A stretch of 38,836 bases of DNA, taken from Bacillus sp. 522_BSPC (GTDB lineage: Bacteria; Bacillota; Bacilli; Bacillales; Cytobacillaceae). Shown piece by piece: positions 16,408 to 24,600 of the stretch. The stretch spans positions 1 through 38,836 of the forward strand of contig NZ_JVDT01000237.1 of the NCBI RefSeq assembly GCF_001076885.1, given 5' to 3'. A model generated the notes under the pieces. That model was not told the origin of the DNA and did no database searches. It saw nothing but the letters and a program-made list of their open reading frames with translations. Made by a program: the position numbers and the translations under genes. The stretch's first letter is position 1. Every line of letters starts with the position of its first letter.

Positions 16408-17001
16408 TTACGTTAAATGAACGCACTCTACTACGATAAATAGTCCTTTATAATAATACTTTATTTCTTTAATCTGTAATCCAGCGTTTTTGATTATTTC
16501 TACCGTATTTCTATTTAAATGGCAGCCATCACAAATTTTTTTCCATAGTGGTGTTAAAAGATCTTGTGTCTTTGCCAGTACAGCATTCTCCATTTTCACA
16601 TGCTCAAAGAAGTAAAAGGTTGCATTTGGTTTACTTACGCGAATCATTTCTTTCAATGCCGCTTCAGGGTTAGGAATCGTACAAAAAACAAGAGTAGAAA
16701 TGACATAATCAAACGTTTGATTAGGAAAAAGAAGCTGTTCTGCCTTTTGCTCATGACAAAAAATTGGCACAGATGCCTTCTCTAATTGTTTTTTTGATTT
16801 CTTTATCATAGAAGGATTCGGTTCAATCGCATCTACTCGCTCCACATCTCGATAGAACGAGAAATTTTTCCCCGAACCAGAGCCGATTTCCAACACTCTT
16901 CCCTTTACTTTGCTGAGCAGTTCTTTTCTTATTGTGTAAAATCTTCCCTTTTCTAACGGCTTCATTCCAAAATCATATACATATGGAAACAAATTCCCCA
17001 T
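16408..17001 (-). CDS. Class I SAM-dependent methyltransferase
   Basis: A 197-residue methyltransferase. The SAM-binding motif I is VLEIGSGSGKNFSFY. The acidic residue of motif II is in VDAIEPNPSMI, and FDYVISTLVFCTIPNP is motif IV of the Methyltransf_11 family. The pattern ALKEMIRVSKPNATFYFFEHV and the late CHLNRNT resemble METTL7-like and phospholipid-type methyltransferases, so a lipid or small hydrophobic acceptor is possible but unproven. AAGGAGG stands 8 bases before the ATG. The gene appears to be transcribed alone; an inverted repeat lies just upstream. Confidence 0.85.
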   Translation of the reverse strand: MGNLFPYVYDFGMKPLEKGRFYTIRKELLSKVKGRVLEIGSGSGKNFSFYRDVERVDAIEPNPSMIKKSKKQLEKASVPIFCHEQKAEQLLFPNQTFDYVISTLVFCTIPNPEAALKEMIRVSKPNATFYFFEHVKMENAVLAKTQDLLTPLWKKICDGCHLNRNTVEIIKNAGLQIKEIKYYYKGLFIVVECVHLT

Positions 17002-17050
17002 GCTACTGCCTCCTTCGTTACCTTTATTATACCTTAAAAGGAAAACACAC

Positions 17051-17096
17051 AGAGGGACGGTTCTTATGTAATAGTACTCATTAGAACCGTCCCTCT
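17051..17096. repeat. Intergenic inverted repeat, family copy E (reference copy)
   Basis: Perfect 14-base arms AGAGGGACGGTTCT (17051-17064) and AGAACCGTCCCTCT (17083-17096) around an 18-base loop. It lies just after the stop of the M50-type gene (minus strand) and before the methyltransferase start. This copy best represents the family consensus. Confidence 0.9.
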
Positions 17097-17100
17097 ATGT

Positions 17101-18099
17101 TCAATATTTCTTTAATTTCAAGTAATAAGAATGAAGTGGATGTTTATTCGCATATCTGGATATTTTGTAGTTTTTTAATTCTGTATGTTTTACTAAATTG
17201 CACTCTATTATTGTATATAATAAGCGCTCAGCAGGAATTCTATTACGTAGTTGCATGGTACTGATAGAATCAAAATTCGCAATAAACCAAGGGATAAATT
17301 GTTGGATTTCCTTTGAATTCACTTGTTTATTTTTCCCATTATATTCTATTACTCTTTGAATAATTGCGAGCGTATGCGGATCAATTGCTTTATTCGATAA
17401 AGTATCTCCTATATAGGAATGAAAAAGATTTTCCAGAAATGAATTTACTCTCTTATTAACAACCAACTCCTCTGAAAATACGCCTGCTGCTTGCATTGGA
17501 TTCTTTTGGATAAACCGAAATTTCGTAAAATCACTAGGATGGATAAATTGTGCTAAAAGAATCAGGAAGTTATAGAAAAAGAAAAGATAGCCAATTTCAA
17601 CTGTAATAGGGTGAAACAATAATAATATTCCTATTAAAACAGAAAATAAATTAGCAAATATTCCACCGAATGATATATAGAAAAAATCTTTTTCGAAGAA
17701 GCGGTTAAGCTTTTCTCTAGAAGTGATTACTTCATTAAAGTTCAGCATAACAAATCCGCCGGAAAGCAGTTGAAATGGTCGCAATCTAAAATTTCGAAAA
17801 GTATTATTATAAGCTTCCATACAACCTGCTTTAAAAATTCTAAATGGATATTCCAATTGACGTGCCATTAAAAGATGTCCCATTTCATGAAGTAAAACAG
17901 AAAAGATATAAATAATCAAACACTTGCCAAGAAAAGTAAAAATGGAAAAATCCACCTTTCCAAAAACAGATTGGAGCATTAAAAAGTAGCCTATCGATCC
18001 AATGATAATCATTGTCATCATCAAAATAACAATTAGGATATTCCACCTTGAAGAATATTCAACTGTTTTATCCCACACATAGTCAGCAGAACTCGACAT
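17101..18099 (-). CDS. Membrane zinc metalloprotease, M50 (site-2 protease) type
   Basis: A 332-residue integral membrane protein. HEMGH at residues 71-75 lies at the end of a membrane helix, matching the HExxH zinc site. HPSDFTKF (187-193) after a later helix fits the third-ligand Asp motif of M50 proteases. About five hydrophobic segments lie between residues 18 and 190. The C-terminal third is soluble and helical (QFIPWFIANFDSI). Such enzymes cut substrates within the membrane or mature peptides; the substrate is unknown. The ATG at 18099 has no close ribosome site: AAAGGAG is about 28 bases away and precedes a four-codon ORF instead. An inverted repeat follows the stop codon. Confidence 0.75.
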   Translation of the reverse strand: MSSSADYVWDKTVEYSSRWNILIVILMMTMIIIGSIGYFLMLQSVFGKVDFSIFTFLGKCLIIYIFSVLLHEMGHLLMARQLEYPFRIFKAGCMEAYNNTFRNFRLRPFQLLSGGFVMLNFNEVITSREKLNRFFEKDFFYISFGGIFANLFSVLIGILLLFHPITVEIGYLFFFYNFLILLAQFIHPSDFTKFRFIQKNPMQAAGVFSEELVVNKRVNSFLENLFHSYIGDTLSNKAIDPHTLAIIQRVIEYNGKNKQVNSKEIQQFIPWFIANFDSISTMQLRNRIPAERLLYTIIECNLVKHTELKNYKISRYANKHPLHSYYLKLKKY

Positions 18100-18261
18100 G
18101 TTTTCACATTTATCTATGAGTTACCCATCTCCTTTATCGTGTCTGTGTGAATATAAAAGCTTTCCACTCATCATCCTTTTAAATATGTCATACTTCTTTC
18201 ATATATGAATTTTAAAAATATATAGTTTCCTCATAAGTATGTCTCTTTATCATTTACTGGC

Positions 18262-18558
18262 TTACCCCTTTAACATTTTAGAATCAAAAAGATTTGATAA
18301 TCCAAGAAATAACCCTAGAACAACTCCCAATTGTAAATTACTGAAAGTGTAAATTTCAGATAATAAAAAGCTTATTATTCCACATAAGAAGAAAACAATA
18401 GAAAATATTGCTTTTTCCTTCCCTGAATCATTTATTTTCCCATGTAATTTTTCCATCCATGAAAGTTTTTTATACAAGGAAATAAACATAATCCTTATTA
18501 AAAGGTAAATTGGTATAGCAATAAGCAATATCACGAATAAATCCAAAAAGAATTCCAT
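18262..18558 (-). CDS. Small membrane protein of unknown function
   Basis: A 98-residue protein with three predicted membrane segments: about 5-26 (DLFVILLIAIPIYLLIRI), 50-66 (FSIVFFLCGIISFLL) and 73-88 (NLQLGVVLGLFLGLSNL). A short charged loop (KLHGKINDSGKEK) separates the first two. I do not recognise the family. The ribosome site is weak (GAGCAGAAGAA before the ATG). It lies 160 bases upstream of the M50-type gene in the same direction and could share its transcript or be that protease's partner, but only proximity supports this. Confidence 0.55.
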   Translation of the reverse strand: MEFFLDLFVILLIAIPIYLLIRIMFISLYKKLSWMEKLHGKINDSGKEKAIFSIVFFLCGIISFLLSEIYTFSNLQLGVVLGLFLGLSNLFDSKMLKG

Positions 18559-18898
18559 TTCTTCTGCTCACTTTCCAATTTTCAGATAATAAAAATGATA
18601 GGTTCATGAATAATATAATTATATCTGAAAATGCGTCTTCCATTCGTCTAACTTATTTTTAAATGTTATAAATATTCATATTATTATAACCCTTTTTTAG
18701 TAAAAAAAAATAAGTCTTTTTGATTATTTTTACTATTTACTGGAATTTGCGGGGATTTTACTTACTTTATTAACATCATTAACTACCTCCGAAAAAGAGT
18801 ATGCATCAAATATCTCTGCTTTCCTATCCTTGGTTGCAAAACATTCTTTATACTATACTAATAAATAAGTTACATACATAATGAAAGAGGTGAATACA
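18559..18898 (+). promoter_or_regulatory. Divergent intergenic region with promoter of the Gfo/Idh gene
   Basis: This AT-rich region of 340 bases separates two divergent genes. Toward its right end, TTGGTT (18830-18835) and TATACT (18854-18859) are 18 bases apart, a plausible sigma-A promoter for the oxidoreductase. AAAGAGGTG just before 18899 is the ribosome site and points to the TTG start. I see no other defined element. Confidence 0.5.
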
Positions 18899-19807
18899 TT
18901 GAAGATCGGTCTTATTGGATTAGGAAATATTGCGAAGAAAGCGTATTTACCTGTGCTATCTGAAAAAGTAGGGATAGAGCTCGTTCTTTGTACAAGAAAT
19001 GAGGAGACACTAAACAAGCTATCAAAGAAATATAGAATAGAAGAAAAGGTTCAAACAGTAGAGCAACTCATTAGCAAAAATATTGAAGCGGCTTTTGTTA
19101 GCACCGCTACTGAAGCACATTTTGAGATAGCGAAAGAATTATTGGCGCATGGTATCCATGTATATATTGATAAACCCATTTCAATGGATTATGAGGAAAC
19201 AGAAAAAATTGTCAATCTAGCAAAACAAACGGGCAAAATAGCGATGGTTGGATTCAACAGAAGATTTATCCCCAAAGTGAAGGAATTAAAAGAAAATGGG
19301 AAGGCAAATCTCATTCTTATGCAAAAGAATCGCTACGCTATGCCAGACTATATAAGAAGATTTGTTGTCGAAGATTTTATTCATGTAGTAGATACGCTTA
19401 GATTTTTAATGAATACGGAAGTAAAAGATGTAAAGGTTGAATGCCTGAAAGAAGGCAAAACACTTAATAGCTTAGTTATCCAAATGATTGGGGAGGGCTG
19501 TATTGCAATTGGAATAATGAACCGAAATGGTGGCGTAACCGAAGAAATCATTGAATATTCCACAGGCAAAGATAAGTATGTCGTAAACAGCCTTGTGGAA
19601 ACAACCCACTTCCATAACAAAGAAATCCACATTTCTAAATTTGGAGACTGGGAACCAACACTATATAAACGCGGATTCTATCAGATCATTGACCATTTTA
19701 TTGATTGCATTCAAAACAATAAAGTCCCAGAACCATCAATGGACGACTCATTAAAAACACATGAGATTTGCGAAATGATAGTTAGGGAAGCAGAGGAACG
19801 GTTCTAA
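18899..19807 (+). CDS. Gfo/Idh/MocA-family oxidoreductase
   Basis: A 302-residue NAD(P)-dependent dehydrogenase. The N-terminal Rossmann loop is IGLIGLGNIAKKAYLPVL. The catalytic Lys lies in VYIDKPISMDYEETEKIV, the E/D-K-P motif of the family. MVGFNRRFIPKV and the C-terminal DDSLKTHEICEMIVREAEERF complete it. The family acts on sugars, inositols or related compounds, and the substrate here is unknown. The TTG at 18899 is preferred to the ATG at 18881 because AAAGAGGTG lies 6 bases before it. It is a single gene closed by a clear terminator and is convergent with msmX. Confidence 0.85.
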   Translation: MKIGLIGLGNIAKKAYLPVLSEKVGIELVLCTRNEETLNKLSKKYRIEEKVQTVEQLISKNIEAAFVSTATEAHFEIAKELLAHGIHVYIDKPISMDYEETEKIVNLAKQTGKIAMVGFNRRFIPKVKELKENGKANLILMQKNRYAMPDYIRRFVVEDFIHVVDTLRFLMNTEVKDVKVECLKEGKTLNSLVIQMIGEGCIAIGIMNRNGGVTEEIIEYSTGKDKYVVNSLVETTHFHNKEIHISKFGDWEPTLYKRGFYQIIDHFIDCIQNNKVPEPSMDDSLKTHEICEMIVREAEERF

Positions 19808-19829
19808 CTTCTAACCTCCCTACTTCATA

Positions 19830-19863
19830 AAGGCATCTATCCCTTTAATGGTATAGATGCCTT
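19830..19863 (+). terminator. Terminator of the Gfo/Idh gene
   Basis: Perfect 11-base stem AAGGCATCTAT (19830-19840) and ATAGATGCCTT (19853-19863), followed by CTTATT. It lies between convergent genes and may serve both. Confidence 0.65.
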
Positions 19864-19916
19864 CTTATTGCAAATATTCCAGGGAAGCAAGAAAACAATG
19901 CCCTTCTCACGAATCC

Positions 19917-21008
19917 CTATATTTTTTCTTCTGTTTCTTTATGGAAAAAATGGCATTTATCCATGTCCAAGTAAAATGGAATGGTTTCTCCTGGTTTTAC
20001 GTTGGTACTGCCGTCTACTTTTGCTACATAGGAATTGTCTTTGCCGATGGAAGAATAAAGGAGGGTTTCTGCTCCCATTAGTTCCACCACATCAACCTTT
20101 GCATTTACTTGTGCATAGGATTGATGATCATTTTGTTTTACATAAATATTCTCTGGTCTGATACCAAGAATAATATCCTGTCCAGATTTATTTATTCCCT
20201 TTAATTTTTCTACCTTTTCCTCTGGCAAATGAATGATCTCTCCCTCTGTGAGAAAGGAATTTCCTTCGATTCTACCTGTAAAGAAATTCATTGCAGGTGA
20301 TCCAATAAATCCTGCAACAAAAACATTAACTGGATCATCATAAACCTCTTTTGGTGTCCCTACTTGTTGAATCACGCCATCTTTCATTACAACTAATCGA
20401 GTCGCCATCGTCATCGCTTCTGTTTGGTCATGTGTTACATAAATCGTTGTCGTCTGCAGTCTTTGATGGAGCTTTGATATTTCTGCACGCATTTGCACAC
20501 GGAGTTTTGCGTCTAGATTGGAAAGTGGTTCATCCATTAAAAATACCTTGGCATCTCTGACAATCGCCCGCCCTAAAGCAACACGCTGCCGCTGCCCTCC
20601 AGAGAGAGCTTTTGGCTTTCTTTTTAAATATGGTTCTAATCCAAGCATCTTAGCGGCTTCCTCCACGCGTCGCTTTATCTCCTCTTTAGGAAATTTGCGA
20701 AGCTTCAGTCCAAATGCCATATTATCAAAGACATTCATATGAGGATATAAGGCATAATTTTGGAAAACCATGGCGATATCTCGATCTTTAGGGGCAATAT
20801 CATTTACTAATTCATCATCAATATAAAATTCACCCTTCGAGATTTCCTCTAGCCCTGCCACCATTCTCAATGTCGTCGATTTACCACATCCAGAAGGTCC
20901 TACAAATACGATAAATTCTTTATCTTTAATATGTAAATTAAAATCTTTCACTGCTGCCAAATCTTTATCGTATATTTTGTAAATATGCTTTAAGTTTAAT
21001 TCAGCCAT
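19917..21008 (-). CDS. msmX: Multi-sugar ABC transporter ATPase MsmX/UgpC
   Basis: A 363-residue ATP-binding subunit that powers carbohydrate ABC importers. Walker A is GPSGCGKST, the Q loop is MVFQNYALYPHM, the signature is LSGGQRQRVALGRA and Walker B is VFLMDEPLSNLDA. After about residue 235 comes the TOBE-type regulatory domain (FVAGFIGSPAMNFF, ILGIRPENIYV). In Bacillus subtilis MsmX serves several different sugar importers, which fits its lone position here without permease or binding-protein genes. AGGAGG precedes the ATG. Upstream is a degraded Gfo/Idh gene in the same direction. Confidence 0.92.
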   Translation of the reverse strand: MAELNLKHIYKIYDKDLAAVKDFNLHIKDKEFIVFVGPSGCGKSTTLRMVAGLEEISKGEFYIDDELVNDIAPKDRDIAMVFQNYALYPHMNVFDNMAFGLKLRKFPKEEIKRRVEEAAKMLGLEPYLKRKPKALSGGQRQRVALGRAIVRDAKVFLMDEPLSNLDAKLRVQMRAEISKLHQRLQTTTIYVTHDQTEAMTMATRLVVMKDGVIQQVGTPKEVYDDPVNVFVAGFIGSPAMNFFTGRIEGNSFLTEGEIIHLPEEKVEKLKGINKSGQDIILGIRPENIYVKQNDHQSYAQVNAKVDVVELMGAETLLYSSIGKDNSYVAKVDGSTNVKPGETIPFYLDMDKCHFFHKETEEKI

Positions 21009-21100
21009 ACTATTCCTCCTAATAACATCCTAAAACGGGATTTTTTCTTTACTTCTAAGAGTTCGCTTCCTTGCAATCACCGCTAATCTAGATGTTTTTT

Positions 21101-21135
21101 AAGCAGAGGTATAGCATCAGTATCTGCTCTTTTTT
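21101..21135 (+). terminator. Terminator-like hairpin with no obvious plus-strand gene
   Basis: AAGCAGA (21101-21107) pairs with TCTGCT (21123-21128), with further pairing inside, and the plus strand then reads CTTTTTT. The T-tract orientation suits transcription on the plus strand, where no gene precedes it. It lies in the upstream region of msmX and could instead be an antisense or relic signal. Confidence 0.4.
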
Positions 21136-21176
21136 GCAAGTAATACAACATTTATATTCTATGAATCAAATAATGA

Positions 21177-21395
21177 TTACATGGAAGCATAATATTCCCT
21201 TAAATCTATCGGTAACCCAGTGTCCTGCGATTTATTTGCCGCGAGCGTAGTAGCCAGTGTTTGAATACCATTTTCATAGGATGAAAGGATTAACTCAGGC
21301 TGATTATAAGTGATTGCTTTGATAAAAGCTTGATCCTGTGCCTCATAATAATTTAACGTTGGTCGATAGGTAATTGTTGAATAAAGGAACTGCAT
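21177..21395 (-). pseudogene. Gfo/Idh/MocA oxidoreductase remnant (C-terminus)
   Basis: A 72-codon open frame that reads like the last part of a Gfo/Idh/MocA oxidoreductase: YEAQDQAFIKAITYNQPELILSSYENG, then a helix and GLPIDLREYY. The Rossmann domain and catalytic Lys are absent, and no ribosome site precedes the first ATG. It is probably a leftover of a gene once next to msmX. The surrounding 650 bases (21009-21665) hold only this fragment, the plus-strand hairpin at 21101 and the terminator at 21556. Confidence 0.6.
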
Positions 21396-21555
21396 AAATT
21401 ACCGATTGCATCAGACTATCTTACAAGACTTATGCATCTACCTATTACCCTATAACCTAAGAACTCTACTTTTGGGGTTTTATCGTAAATATTTGTGGAG
21501 AAGTAGTTGGTAATAACAAATATATTATCTGGCTATAAAAAATAGTACTCAAAAA

Positions 21556-21603
21556 AAGAAAGAGCGATAAACCTAAAGATAAATAGGCTTTTCGCTCTTT
21601 CTT
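21556..21603 (-). terminator. Terminator of the wall-anchored surface protein gene
   Basis: Perfect 12-base arms AAGAAAGAGCGA (21556-21567) and TCGCTCTTTCTT (21592-21603), with inner ACCTA/TAGGC pairing. Read on the minus strand it is followed by TTTTTGAG, and it lies 60 bases after the stop of the 1969-residue gene. Confidence 0.75.
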
Positions 21604-21665
21604 GTCCGTTCAATGGAATTCCCCTTGGTATCCATTCCAGGGATGCAAATTAGTAGAACCTGTTC

Positions 21666-24600
21666 CTATGCCTCTCTTCTTCGCCTTCTCAAGTAAAAAA
21701 TCACTATTCCTCCTATTAATAATAGAATTCCTACCAACATCATTGTATAATTTGCTGTGGCTGTATTTGGTAGTTGAATCGGTTGATAGTCTTTGTTTGG
21801 TTCTGATGTGGATGGATTTGTTGAATTTTCCCCATCATTATTTCCATTATTGTCATCAGGAGTTGGTATTGGTGGTTCTTCATTTCCTCCATCATTCCCG
21901 GTATTGTCGTCAGGTACCGGTGCTGACGGTTCTTCCCCTTCCCCACCATCACCTGGATTTGTTGGTTCTTCAGGTGATGGTTGTCCTTTTGTGAAAGACC
22001 AAATATCTGAAATAGCTGTTCCAGTATACTTGTCAGATGCTACTACATACCAGTCATATACTTGTCCCTCTTCAAGGTTCCTCCAAACAACTTCCGCAGT
22101 ATCGCCGCTTGCTATGTTTTCTTGGTTGCCAATTTCTTCATTTGTATAAACATTGACCGCAAAGTAATCAGTCGCAACCTGTTTCTCTTGAACGGATAAA
22201 TCTAAATCAATCACTAATTCATCCTTCAATGGATATTCTGCTGGATCATAGAAATTATAATCATCTAAATATGGTGAGTACGTATTAATAAGGATTCGAT
22301 TATTGGTTTGATCGAAGTGAAGCAGCTTCATATAGCCTTGTCCGCCTTCAGGACCACCTTGGTAATCACCAAGCATTTGATAGACTTTTCGATCTGCTAT
22401 GCCATCTTGATCATCATCAATCTCGCTAATTAGCGTCTCTGAATCATGATAGTGTCCACATAATACAAGGAATACATTTTTATTTTTCTCTACTACCTTT
22501 TGAAAAATTTCTTCCCCAATTGGGCTACGATTACCTGAAACTAATAGATATTCATGGAAATTCAGAATGGCTTTTCGATCAGGATATTGTTTTAACACAC
22601 TGTTAATCCATTCCATATCCTCATCATTTACGCCCCAGCCCATGTATATCATGATAAAATCATTTCCCCCAGCTGAAATCAAGTCATAATGACCACGATT
22701 ATCTTTATACGATTCTCCATAATGTGGTTGGTCTTTATAACGATTCTCTCCAAACCATTTCGAAAACTCGGAGTAATCATTGGATAATTGGTCTACATCA
22801 TGATTTCCTGCCAGTACTCCATACGGAATTTTGTAGTCTTCTAATGTGCGCATATATTCATCCGCATAAATCCATTGCTGTTCATCATCAAATTCATCTA
22901 CCACATCCCCTGTATGCAAGACATATTTGATTTTCAGCTCTTCTTGTTTTTCCGCAATCCATTCTGTTTGTCGTTTATAAATATATGGATAGCTTTCTGC
23001 ATAGTATTGGGTATCCGACATCCACACAAATGTAAAATCATAATCATCTGGTGAGCTTGGAATTTCATCTTGAATTAACACATTGATTTTATTAGCCTTA
23101 TCAGCATACTCGTTTACCTGTACATCTGCCTTTAAGGCAAAATCTTCTGCACCCGCAATTTTATACGTTAGCAGTTTCCATTTATTCTCATTCATACTCC
23201 ATGCATACATGGAAACCTTTCTTCCTTCTAATGATTTCCCATTCCACACTAACTCGACTCGGTCCTCTTTACCAATAGTAGGGTCTAGTTCCACTTCAAA
23301 GCGATGGTATGGGAATTGAGTACTAGAATCAGTTGTTAAGTACTTTCCATCTAAGGTAGAAATCGCTGAAGCATCCTCAGCTGTTAATGCTTTTTCTCCA
23401 GCGGGCACAAGCTCAACTGGCGGTTCTGTATCACTCGCATTTTCAAATGATTGAACATTACTATCTGTTGCCTCATATTTATAGCCTTTATAATAATGAA
23501 CATCCATCGAATCCTCTGTTGGATCAGTTACTCTTACCTTTAACGCTGGATCCCCGTCTACTGGAGTAGCTGTATTATTAGCTGGCGAGATTAATTCTGG
23601 CTTATTTGGATTTTCATTCGTCACACTGAATCCAATAACAGACTCCGCTTTATTACCAGCCTTATCTACCGCAACTACCTTTAACTCATGGACACCTGGG
23701 ATAAGCTTAGAAGAAGCAGTATCAAATGGAACACTTATATTTTCATTATCTAACGTTACATCTATTGACTCGACACCTGCTATTGCATCTTCTGCACTTG
23801 CTTCAATCGTAAAGGCTCCCTTATATTCTTTTTCTGATTCCATATTTGTCTTTATGACTGGTGCTGTATTATCTACTTGAATTGCAGCTGTTACTTCCTC
23901 TTCTTTATCTGTTGCTGTAATACTGTACGCTCCATCTGAAACAGTTGTTGTATCCCAGACATACGTTTTTGCTTTCATTTGTTCTTCTGTTAATGTAAAA
24001 GTAAAGTCTTCGAACGGACGATAGGTACCATCATCTCCCATATCAAATACTTGAGATGTATTCGCTTTTTGCGGATCTCTAATTACCGTGCCATCCGCTA
24101 AAATAAGACGAACATTTCTTATATTATAGTCATCTCTATTTTCTTCACTTTCTTCTAATTGGAACGGAGATGCCTTATTTCCTGAACGAACGGTAATAAC
24201 ATTTTCCCCAATGGATAATTTATTTGGATCAATTGGAATCGTAAAGGTTTTCCAATCTGAATTATTATCCTTATCCAATAGATGAATAATTTCATCTCCC
24301 ATTGTGATTGCATTTTTGAAATACATGTTTAACCCGCTAATATCCACAGCAAGATAAGCTTGTGATTCTAAAGAGCTATATGTTTCTTCCGTTACTTTTT
24401 TTCCATCAATAGAAAGCTCTACATCTTCAGCAGTTGCTTCCTTCGATACGGCTTTTAAAATTACATTTCCAGATAAAATATCATGATCCTGAACATTTAA
24501 ATGAATTGGTTCATTGTTAACATCATTTTTAATGGTGATGACATATTTCTCTGAAGTCACTTCATTTTGACCATCTGTTGCGACAAAATAATATTCGATG

